Shown here piece by piece: positions 46,383 to 53,302 of a stretch of DNA of 53,302 bases. The notes below the pieces were generated by a model that was given only the letters and a program-made list of their open reading frames with translations, did no database searches and was not told where the DNA came from. Position 1 is the stretch's first letter, and each line of letters opens with the position of its first letter. The stretch spans positions 1 through 53,302 of the forward strand of contig NZ_JAGGOS010000025.1 of NCBI RefSeq assembly GCF_018614205.1, read 5' to 3'. A program made the position numbers and the translations under genes. This DNA comes from Streptomyces sp. ISL-36 (lineage in GTDB: Bacteria; Actinomycetota; Actinomycetes; Streptomycetales; Streptomycetaceae).

Positions 46383-48034
46383 TGCGGGACCGTCGCGGAG
46401 GCGCGGCGCGGCTCGGCCTGATGGTCGTGCCCGTCGCGTTCTTCGCCGTCTTCTTCGCCTGGCCCGTCGTCTCGATCGTCGAGCGCGGGCTGAGGACGGA
46501 CGGCGCATGGCGGTTCGGGCGGTTCGCCGAGACGCTGAGCCGGCCCGAGATCCTCGACGTCCTCTGGTTCACGCTCTGGCAGGCGCTCGCCTCCACCGCG
46601 CTGACACTGCTGATCGCACTCCCCGGCGCGTACGTCTTCGCGCGCTTCGCATTCCCCGGCAAGGGGCTGCTGCGCGCCGTCGTCACCGTCCCCTTCGTCA
46701 TGCCGACCGTCATGGTCGGCACGGCCTTCCTGGCCCTCGTCGGCCGCGGCGGGCTCCTCGACGACCTGTGGGGCGTCCGCCTCGACACCACCGTCTGGGC
46801 GATCCTCCTCGCCCACGTCTTCTTCAACTACGCCGTCGTCGTCCGCACGGTCGGCGGACTGTGGGCCCAGCTCGACCCGCGCCAGGAGGAGGCCGCCCGC
46901 GTCCTCGGCGCCTCCCGCTGGACCGCCTGGCGGACCGTGACCCTGCCGGCGCTCGCCCCGGCCGTCGCCGCCGCCGCGCTGATGGTCTTCCTCTTCACCG
47001 CCGGGTCCTTCGCCGTCGTCCAGATCCTCGGCGGGCCGACGTACTCCACCCTGGAGACGGAGATCTACCGGCAGACGGTCGACCGCTTCGACCTGACGAC
47101 GGCCGCCGTCCTCACCCTCGTGCAGTTCGTCGCCGTCGGCGCGATCCTCGCCGTGCACGCCCGGACGGTGCGCCGGCGCGAGAGCGCGCTGAAACTCGTC
47201 GCGCCCGAACAGACCGCGCACCGCCCCCGAGGCGCCGGCCAGTGGACGCTGTTCGGGGCCGTCCTGGTCTCCGTCGCGCTGCTGATCGTGCTGCCGCTCG
47301 GCGTGCTCGTCGAGCGGTCCTTCGCCACCCAGGACGGATACGGCCTCGACTACTACCGGGCGCTGCGGTCCGTGGACCCCTCCGGTACCTTCCTCGTGCC
47401 CCTGGCCGACACGATCGGCAACTCGCTCCGGTACGCCCTCGTCGCCACCGCCCTCGCCGTCGGCATCGGCGGACTGGCCGCCGCGGCCCTCACCCGGCGG
47501 GCCGGGCGGCTGGTGCGCGGCTTCGACGCGCTGCTCATGCTGCCGCTCGGGGTCTCCGCCGTCACCGTCGGCTTCGGGTTCCTCATCACCCTGGACGAGC
47601 CACCGCTCGACCTGCGGGCCAGCTGGATCCTCGTCCCGCTGGCCCAGGCACTGGTCGGCGTCCCCTTCGTCGTCCGCACGATGCTGCCCGTGCTCCGGGC
47701 GGTCGACGAACGGCTGCGGGAGGCGGCGGCCGTGCTCGGCGCCTCGCCGCTCCGGGCCTGGCGGGAGGTCGATCTGCCGCTCGTACGACGGGCGCTGCTC
47801 ATCGCGGCCGGGTTCGCCTTCGCCGTCTCACTGGGCGAGTTCGGCGCGACCGTCTTCATCGCCCGGCCCGACAACCCGACGCTACCGGTCGCCGTGGCCC
47901 GCCTGCTCGGCCGGCCCGGCGAGCTCAACTACGGCCAGGCCATGGCCCTTTCGACGATTCTGATGGTGGTGTGCGCGGTGGCCCTGCTGCTGCTCGAACG
48001 GATCCGCACCGACCGGACCTCAGGGGAGTTCTGA
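46382..48034 (+). CDS. thiP: Thiamine ABC transporter permease ThiP
   Basis: About 550 residues with two fused permease halves, each with an EAA-type loop: EEAARVLGASRWTAWRTVTL and REAAAVLGASPLRAWREVDL. About twelve TM segments. GTG 46382 overlaps the thiB stop (TAGTG) and is preferred; in-frame GTGs at 46346 and 46358 lie inside thiB. The stop overlaps thiQ by one base (TGATG). Confidence 0.93.
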   Translation: MRDRRGGAARLGLMVVPVAFFAVFFAWPVVSIVERGLRTDGAWRFGRFAETLSRPEILDVLWFTLWQALASTALTLLIALPGAYVFARFAFPGKGLLRAVVTVPFVMPTVMVGTAFLALVGRGGLLDDLWGVRLDTTVWAILLAHVFFNYAVVVRTVGGLWAQLDPRQEEAARVLGASRWTAWRTVTLPALAPAVAAAALMVFLFTAGSFAVVQILGGPTYSTLETEIYRQTVDRFDLTTAAVLTLVQFVAVGAILAVHARTVRRRESALKLVAPEQTAHRPRGAGQWTLFGAVLVSVALLIVLPLGVLVERSFATQDGYGLDYYRALRSVDPSGTFLVPLADTIGNSLRYALVATALAVGIGGLAAAALTRRAGRLVRGFDALLMLPLGVSAVTVGFGFLITLDEPPLDLRASWILVPLAQALVGVPFVVRTMLPVLRAVDERLREAAAVLGASPLRAWREVDLPLVRRALLIAAGFAFAVSLGEFGATVFIARPDNPTLPVAVARLLGRPGELNYGQAMALSTILMVVCAVALLLLERIRTDRTSGEF

Positions 48035-49062
48035 TGCTGACGCTCAAGGACGCGACCGTACGGTTCGGTGAGCGCGCCGCCCTGGACTCGGTGGACCTGG
48101 AGGTCGCCGAGCACGAGATCGTGTGCGTGCTCGGGCCGAGCGGCAGCGGCAAGTCCACGCTGCTGCGGGCCGTCGCCGGGCTGCAGGTGCTGGACGCCGG
48201 CCGGGTGCTGCTCGGCGGCGCGGACCGGACCGGCGTGCCCGTGCACCGACGGGAGGTCGGGCTGATGTTCCAGGACCATCAGCTCTTCCCCCAGCGGGAC
48301 GTGGGCGGCAACGTCGCCTTCGGCCTGCGGATGCACGGGGTCGGCCGGGCCGAACAGACCGCGCGGGTGGCGGAGCTGCTCGACCTCGTCGGGCTGCCGG
48401 GGGCCGGGCGACGGGCCGTCGCCTCCCTCTCCGGCGGCGAGCAGCAGCGCGTGGCGCTGGCCCGGGCGCTCGCCCCGCGGCCCCGGCTGCTGATGCTGGA
48501 CGAGCCGCTCGGGCAGCTCGACCGTGGGCTGCGGGAGCGGCTGGTGGTCGAACTGCGCCGGCTGTTCGGACGTCTGGGTACGACCGTGCTGGCCGTCACC
48601 CACGACCAGGGCGAGGCGTTCGCCCTCGCCGACCGGGTCGTGGTGATGCGGGACGGCCGGATCGCCCAGTCGGGGACCCCGCTGGAGGTGTGGCAGCGGC
48701 CGGCGTCGGAGTTCGTGGCGCGCTTCCTCGGCTTCGACAACGTCGTGCCGGCGACGGTCGGCGGCGGCGCCGCGGACACCGTCTGGGGGAAGATCCCGGT
48801 TTCCGAGGGGTCGGCGCAGGGCGAGCGGAAGATCCTCGTCCGCCCGGCCGGAGTGCGTCTCGGCGCCCCCCGGGAGGGGCTGCCCTGCACCGTGGAGGCC
48901 CGCACGTTCCGGGGCAGCCACGTCGCCGTCCTCCTCCGGCCCGCCGAAGGCCCGCTCCTGGAGGCCGAGTGCACGCTCGGCCAGGCTCCGGACGAGGGTG
49001 ACGAGGTGGGTGTGACGTTCGCGTCCACCGAGGTCGTGGTCCTGGCGGGGGAGCGGGACTGA
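48034..49062 (+). CDS. thiQ: Thiamine ABC transporter ATP-binding protein ThiQ
   Basis: 342 residues. Walker A GPSGSGKSTLLRAVAG, Q-loop MFQDHQLFPQRDV, signature SLSGGEQQRVALARALA, Walker B LLMLDEPLGQLD and the switch His in AVTHDQGEA. The C-terminal 110 residues are a TOBE-like extension (KILVRPAGVRLG), longer than in enteric ThiQ. Completes thiBPQ. Confidence 0.94.
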   Translation: MLTLKDATVRFGERAALDSVDLEVAEHEIVCVLGPSGSGKSTLLRAVAGLQVLDAGRVLLGGADRTGVPVHRREVGLMFQDHQLFPQRDVGGNVAFGLRMHGVGRAEQTARVAELLDLVGLPGAGRRAVASLSGGEQQRVALARALAPRPRLLMLDEPLGQLDRGLRERLVVELRRLFGRLGTTVLAVTHDQGEAFALADRVVVMRDGRIAQSGTPLEVWQRPASEFVARFLGFDNVVPATVGGGAADTVWGKIPVSEGSAQGERKILVRPAGVRLGAPREGLPCTVEARTFRGSHVAVLLRPAEGPLLEAECTLGQAPDEGDEVGVTFASTEVVVLAGERD

Positions 49063-49128
49063 CGCGGCGACCGGGACGATGACGGTGGAGTGACGGCGGG
49101 GCCCTCGGCCGTGCGCGGGACGCGGCCG

Positions 49129-50052
49129 CTACGGAAGGCGCACGGGCTCGTGTTCCGGCGCCGGCGCCGGTGTCTGCGCGCCCGGATCGCCCTCCGGCGC
49201 ACCGAACCACGCCACCGCCACCGCACCGGCGACCGCCAGGACGAAACCGGCCACCGCGAGCCAGGCGAAGCCCGGACGGGACGCGTCGCCCAGCCACCAC
49301 ACGCCGATCATGCCGGGGAGCACGGTCTCGCCGACCACCAGCGCCGCCGTCGCCCCGTTGACCGACCCGATCTGCAGCGCGACCGTGTGCAGATACATCC
49401 CGCCGGTCCCGGCCACGAGGATCGCGTACAGCGCCGGGTCCGCGAGCAGCTCGCCGAGGTCGAACGGGTCGATGCCGTTCAGCACCCGGACCCCGACGCC
49501 GAGCGCGCCGAAACCGAGACCCGACAGCAGACCGGCCAGGATCGCCGCCCGGGCGCCCAGCAGCCGTACGACAACGGTGCCGCCCACCATCAGCAGCAGC
49601 GAGATCGCGAGCAGCCACCAGTGCGTGGCGATCGGGGTGTGCCCACTGCCCTCCGGCCCGGCCGCGCTCGCGAGGAGCACCAGGGCCGAGCAGACCACGC
49701 CGATCGAGGTCCACTCCGCGCGGGTCAGCCGGATCCCGAGCATCTTCACGCTCAGGACCGCCGTGATGACGAGGTTGGCGCTGATCACGGTCTGGGAGAG
49801 GAAGAGCGGAAGTATCCGGGCGGCGAGCGCCCCGAGGCCGAAGCCGACGAAGTCCAGAATCGTGCCGACGACGAACTGCCAGGTCATCGCGGCCTTCGCG
49901 GTGGAGGACAGACTCGGTCCGCCCCGCTCGGTGGTCTGCCCGGCCGCGGCCGCCTCGCGGCGTGCCGACTTCCGGGACCCGACGGCCTGCAGGACGGAGC
50001 CCGTGCCGTAACAGATCGAGGCGGCGACGGCGGTCAGCAGTCCTATGAGCAC
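49129..50052 (-). CDS. EamA/DMT-superfamily membrane transporter
   Basis: About 307 residues with ten hydrophobic segments, starting LIGLLTAVAASICYGTGSVL. QTVISANLVITAVLSVKMLG and a duplicated second half (VALQIGSVNGATAALVVGET) fit the drug/metabolite transporter fold. Substrate unknown. GTG 50052 is chosen because GAGGAG stands seven bases upstream and the membrane segment begins at once; the frame stays open to 50139. Divergent from the next gene. Confidence 0.85.
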   Translation of the reverse strand: MLIGLLTAVAASICYGTGSVLQAVGSRKSARREAAAAGQTTERGGPSLSSTAKAAMTWQFVVGTILDFVGFGLGALAARILPLFLSQTVISANLVITAVLSVKMLGIRLTRAEWTSIGVVCSALVLLASAAGPEGSGHTPIATHWWLLAISLLLMVGGTVVVRLLGARAAILAGLLSGLGFGALGVGVRVLNGIDPFDLGELLADPALYAILVAGTGGMYLHTVALQIGSVNGATAALVVGETVLPGMIGVWWLGDASRPGFAWLAVAGFVLAVAGAVAVAWFGAPEGDPGAQTPAPAPEHEPVRLP

Positions 50053-50167
50053 GAGGGGGCTCCTCTTCCGGTACGCGAAGTTCGTTCCGCATGGCAGACG
50101 TGGGATCGCCCTTTGAAGTTGCCTCCACCGCTCACACACAAGTGATCATGTGGCTACGCTGCTGCGG

Positions 50168-51274
50168 GTGAGCGGAATAGACGTGGGCAACGGAGTGGTC
50201 GGCGCCATCCTCGGGGTCGTGTTCGCCACCCTGTTCCAGCAGTGGACGCAGGACGTGTGGTTCAGGATCAGACGCCGCTCGGCCGGGGTCGTCCGGAGCA
50301 TCACCTTCCGCGAGCGGCAGTCCCTGGCCTGGACGACCTTCTCCCTCGGCCCGCTGCACACCTCCGCCCTGATCGTCGAGGGGGACGGGGACCGCGCGAT
50401 CGCCGCCGAATCGATCCACATCCAGGTTCTGGACGGGGAGGTCGCGCTGCCCGAGGAGATGGCGGGCTGGCGCGACGAGATCGAGGCGGAGGAGAACCGG
50501 GCGGGCGCGGCGGGCGACCGGACCCCGGTCTGGAACGGGCCGCGGTACGCCGTCGACAGCCTGGACGTGTCCAGAACCGCCCTCGACGAGCAGTCCGAGG
50601 TCCATCTGCGGCTGCGTCCCACCGACTACTACACCTTCCTCGCCGCCCAGCAGCTGGACCGCCGGCTGCCGGACGGCAGCACGCCCAGGTCCCGCTACCT
50701 CGACCCCGAGGACCCGCTGACCGCACCCGCGTTCCTGCAGTGCAGCTTCGCCGTCAACGTCGCCGTGGTCACCTCCGACCACCTGCTCGTCGTCAGCCGC
50801 CGGAGCAACCGGGTCCGTATGGCACCTGGCGTATGGAACTCCTCCGTCAACGAAGGGCTCTCCCGGCACATCGACTCCTCCGGCCGCAACGCGCCCGATC
50901 TGCACGCCGTGGCCCGACGCGGCATGCGCGAGGAGCTGTCCCTGGAGCCGCACGAGTACACGCTCTCCCTGCTCGCCTTCGTCCTCGACGTCGACAAGCG
51001 CCACTGGAGCGCCCACTTCTACGCGCGGCTGGGCGACATGACGGGCGATCAGCTCCAGGCGCGGCTGAGCAGAGGGGTCGCCGACCGCTGGGAGCACCAG
51101 ACGATCGAGTACGTCCCCTTCCGCTCCGTCGACGTGGCCCGGTACCTGCTGCGGCCCGACCGGATCCACCGCTGGGCGCCGCTGGCCCCCGCCCTGTTCC
51201 ATCTGGCGCTCGTGCATGTCCACGGCCGGACCTCGGTGGAGCGCGCGGAGGCACAGGCCGTCCGCCGGATGTAG
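50168..51274 (+). CDS. Membrane-anchored Nudix-like protein with degenerate box
   Basis: About 368 residues. An N-terminal membrane segment (VVGAILGVVFATLFQQW) is followed by a 150-residue unassigned region and then a Nudix-type fold: FAVNVAVVTSDHLLVVSRRS, APGVWNSSVNEGLS, a 15-residue insertion, and LHAVARRGMREELSLEPHEY. REEL fits the RExxEExGU part, but the glycine-rich start of the box is NEG, and the spacing is altered. Catalysis is uncertain. TACGCT at 50155-50160 precedes GTG 50168 by seven bases; GTG 50150 adds six residues. Confidence 0.7.
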   Translation: MSGIDVGNGVVGAILGVVFATLFQQWTQDVWFRIRRRSAGVVRSITFRERQSLAWTTFSLGPLHTSALIVEGDGDRAIAAESIHIQVLDGEVALPEEMAGWRDEIEAEENRAGAAGDRTPVWNGPRYAVDSLDVSRTALDEQSEVHLRLRPTDYYTFLAAQQLDRRLPDGSTPRSRYLDPEDPLTAPAFLQCSFAVNVAVVTSDHLLVVSRRSNRVRMAPGVWNSSVNEGLSRHIDSSGRNAPDLHAVARRGMREELSLEPHEYTLSLLAFVLDVDKRHWSAHFYARLGDMTGDQLQARLSRGVADRWEHQTIEYVPFRSVDVARYLLRPDRIHRWAPLAPALFHLALVHVHGRTSVERAEAQAVRRM

Positions 51275-51318
51275 CCGGCCGAGGCCCGAGCGCCGTCCGT
51301 CGGGGCCCGCCGGGTGCT

Positions 51319-52428
51319 CTACGGCGTGTTCGCCAGCCGTCGCAGCGCCTCGGGGGCCTCGTCGACCGTCTCCACCAGCGCGATGCGGGCCGCCATCGGA
51401 CGGTCCACCGCCAGGGCCGACAGCAGGGGCCACGCCGGCAGGCGGTCGGTCCAGTGGGCGCGGTTCACCAGGACCATGGGGGTCGGCCCGCCGCGGGACT
51501 CGTAGTAGTTCGGGGTGGTGTTGTCGAAGATCTCCTGGACCGTCCCGGCGGCGCCGGGCAGGAAGACGACGCCGCCGTTGCAGCGGGCGAGCAGTCCGTC
51601 CTCGCGGGTGGCGTTGGCGAAGTACTTCGCGATGTGGCCGGCGAAGGCGTTGGGAGGCTCGTGGCCGTAGAACCAGGTCGGGATGCCGACCGAGTCGCCG
51701 CCGCCGGGCCACCGGCCCCGGACCTCGAACGCGGCCCGCGCCCAGTCGGTGACGGACGGGGTGAACGACGGCGCCTTGGCGAGAAGCTCCAGCGCCTCGT
51801 CGAGGGCGGCGTCGGCGAGCGGCGCCGTGTACGCACCGAGATTCGCGGCCTCCATCGCGCCGGGGCCGCCGCCCGTCGCCACGGTGAAACCGGTCCGGGC
51901 CAGCGAGCGGCCCAGCCGCGCCGCACCGGCGTACGCGTCCGTGCCCCGGGCCATGGCGTGGCCGCCCATGACGCCGACGATCCGGCGCCCGACGAGGAGT
52001 TCGTCGAGAGCGTCGGAGATCGCGTCGTCGTGGATGGCCCGGAGCATCGACGCGAAGATGTCGCCGTCGGCCTTCGTCCGCTGGAACCAGGCGTACGCGA
52101 GGGCGTCGGGGGTCGCCGCGTACCCCTCGTCCCGCATTACCCCGGCGAAGAGCTCCTCGGGGGAGTAGAGCACGGCCCGGTACGGGTCGAACGGCACGTC
52201 CGGGACGGGCGGGAAGACGAGGGCCCCGTCGGCGCGGACCTTGGCGGCGGCCTCCGGGCGCATCGCGCAGCCCAGGAAGACGGCGCCGGTGGTCGGGGCG
52301 GACAGCAGCGCGACGGTGTCGTCGGTCAGGTCGAGCGACTGGATCCGGTGGCCGACGAGGGAGCCGTGGGCGACGGCCGCGGCGAACTCCCGGTGGGTGT
52401 GGATCTCGCGGTCGTGGGTGCGGGCCAT
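51319..52428 (-). CDS. LOG-family (lysine decarboxylase-like) Rossmann protein
   Basis: 369 residues. The two family motifs are present: ATGGGPGAMEAANLGA and LPGAAGTVQEIFDNTTPNYY (PGxxGTxxE). VGVMGGHAMARGTDAYAGAA precedes them. LOG proteins release cytokinin bases or act on nucleotide monophosphates; this one has a 150-residue N-terminal extension over the basic LOG length, so the substrate is open. On the minus strand TATCGT (52440-52435) ends six bases before the ATG at 52428, with no Shine-Dalgarno. Confidence 0.85.
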   Translation of the reverse strand: MARTHDREIHTHREFAAAVAHGSLVGHRIQSLDLTDDTVALLSAPTTGAVFLGCAMRPEAAAKVRADGALVFPPVPDVPFDPYRAVLYSPEELFAGVMRDEGYAATPDALAYAWFQRTKADGDIFASMLRAIHDDAISDALDELLVGRRIVGVMGGHAMARGTDAYAGAARLGRSLARTGFTVATGGGPGAMEAANLGAYTAPLADAALDEALELLAKAPSFTPSVTDWARAAFEVRGRWPGGGDSVGIPTWFYGHEPPNAFAGHIAKYFANATREDGLLARCNGGVVFLPGAAGTVQEIFDNTTPNYYESRGGPTPMVLVNRAHWTDRLPAWPLLSALAVDRPMAARIALVETVDEAPEALRRLANTP

Positions 52429-52518
52429 GGCCCCACGATAGGCGGCCGCCCGGAGCCCGGACCGGACGCCGGTCCCGTGTGCCCGGCCGTCCGCCCCGAG
52501 GGGCGGTCACCGCGACGG

Positions 52519-53302
52519 TCAGCGGAGCGGGACCGCCGCGAGCTCCCCCACCAGCCACGTCAGGGGCAGGAACACCGCCAGCAGGACTCCCGCGCGCAGC
52601 AGCGCCGCGGTGCGCAGGACCGTGGGAGGGGCGCCGAGGCGGAGAAGGGCCTCGGTGGTGCGGGTTCGGTACTGCTTCGATTCGAGCGCCGCGGTCAGCA
52701 GCGTCGCCGTCGTGCAGGCCGTCACCAGCGCCGCCCCCAGGCTCGACAGCGGACCGAAGTCGCCGGTCCCCGTCTCGTACAGGGTTGCCGTCGCCAGCGC
52801 GCCCGAGGCGACCGCGCACACCACGCCGAGCGGGCGTCCGATGCGGCGGGCCTCGTCCATGAGGATGCGGCCCGCCAGCAGCCGGACGGCGCCCGGGCGG
52901 ACCGCCTGGAGGAGGCGGCCGCACCAGTGGGTGATGCCCGGGCCCGCCATTGCGAGGCCGACGGCCGTGAGGATCCAGCCGGCGAGCACGCCGCCGGGGC
53001 TGCCCTCGAACCGCGCGGGCAGGGGGATCGTCCCGTCCGCGTCGCCCTGCCCCGCGTACGTCTCCACCGCGAGGCCGACCGCCAGGAGCGCCACGCCCCA
53101 CGGCAGGCCGGAGGGCGCCGGCCGCGCCGGGCCGTGGAGGCGGCCACCGGCAGGATCGCGAGGAGGGTGAGAGCGGCGGCGAGCGGGATCGGCTGGTCCG
53201 CGGCGAGCAGTTCGGCGGCCGCCCCGTCGAAGGGCAGCCCGGTGATGTCCCCGCGCAGGTGCAGGTAGAACAGCAGCGCGAGCATCGAGCCGAGCGTGCA
53301 GG
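52519..53302 (-). CDS. Polytopic membrane protein, apparently frameshifted and truncated by the window
   Basis: The 3' part (frame ending at 52519) encodes VALLAVGLAVETYAGQGDAD and a further 170 residues with four or five membrane segments and a PLTWLVGELAAVPLR end. Its natural N-terminal continuation is in another frame: from the window edge to about 53130 the sequence reads MLALLFYLHLRGDITGLPFD, AAALTLLAILPVAAST. Both segments have good codon bias and membrane character, and each turns arginine-rich in the other frame, so a one-base shift lies between about 53100 and 53160. It may be an ABC permease of unknown substrate; no family is firmly recognised. Confidence 0.55.
   Translation of the reverse strand, partial: LHARLDARAAVLPAPARGHHRAALRRGGRRTARRGPADPARRRSHPPRDPAGGRLHGPARPAPSGLPWGVALLAVGLAVETYAGQGDADGTIPLPARFEGSPGGVLAGWILTAVGLAMAGPGITHWCGRLLQAVRPGAVRLLAGRILMDEARRIGRPLGVVCAVASGALATATLYETGTGDFGPLSSLGAALVTACTTATLLTAALESKQYRTRTTEALLRLGAPPTVLRTAALLRAGVLLAVFLPLTWLVGELAAVPLR

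Noticed and set aside
50132..53268. Long open frames of about 1,000 codons on both strands
   Set aside because: Arg/Pro/Gly-rich shadows of the Nudix-like, LOG and membrane-protein genes, which have clear motifs in other frames.

Overview
The window is high-GC actinobacterial chromosome, almost certainly Streptomyces. Codons end almost always in G or C, GTG starts are frequent, and the gene order is the conserved core around smc, ftsY, nsdA, amtB-glnK-glnD, ffh, rpsP-rimM-trmD-rplS, sipWXYZ, whiG, rpsB-tsf, pyrH, frr, cdsA and rlmN. As far as I recall, S. coelicolor has the same order (about SCO5577 to SCO5645). No transposase, integrase, phage gene, tRNA or rRNA was seen.

Layout. 1-5.7 kb: the end of smc, a glucose permease (glcP type) with a LacI-like operator, a flavin-dependent oxidoreductase and an NCS1 permease. 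5.8-9.8 kb: the SRP receptor ftsY, a primase/polymerase-like protein without obvious catalytic acids, and nsdA. 9.9-14.2 kb: the nitrogen block amtB-glnK-glnD behind GlnR-like boxes. 14.2-18.1 kb: a two-unit CRISPR-like remnant, then ffh and an FtsH protease. 18.2-20.1 kb: a methyltransferase and a SprT-like metalloprotease. 20.1-27.0 kb: ribosome and tRNA-maturation genes running into four consecutive type I signal peptidases and a Nudix hydrolase. 27.1-30.7 kb: DUF2469, YraN, YifB/ComM and DprA, tightly coupled. 30.9-37.8 kb: the sporulation sigma factor whiG, a TetR regulator, an M23-like protein, then rpsB, tsf, pyrH, frr and cdsA.

37.8-43.8 kb is the least conserved part. It holds a phytoene-desaturase-like oxidoreductase with an SRPBCC protein, a divergent SDR, a 30-bp tandem-repeat tract, and a 776-residue protein that joins an FhaA-type N-terminal domain (DUF3662) to a proline-rich linker and a MinD/EspI-like ATPase. 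That protein is the most unusual item here; a good internal start at its middle suggests it arose by loss of the stop codon between two genes.

44-53.3 kb: rlmN, a TPP riboswitch with a UUCG-capped hairpin controlling thiBPQ (thiamine uptake), a DMT-family transporter, a membrane-anchored degenerate Nudix protein, a LOG-family protein, and a membrane protein that appears frameshifted at the window edge.

How they work together: SRP targeting (ftsY, ffh), signal peptidases and FtsH form a protein export and membrane quality-control set; GlnK/GlnD/AmtB sense and import ammonium; nsdA and whiG govern development; rpsP to cdsA is a translation and phospholipid growth block. Several genes have a -10-like hexamer 6-9 nt before the start codon and no Shine-Dalgarno, so they are probably leaderless.
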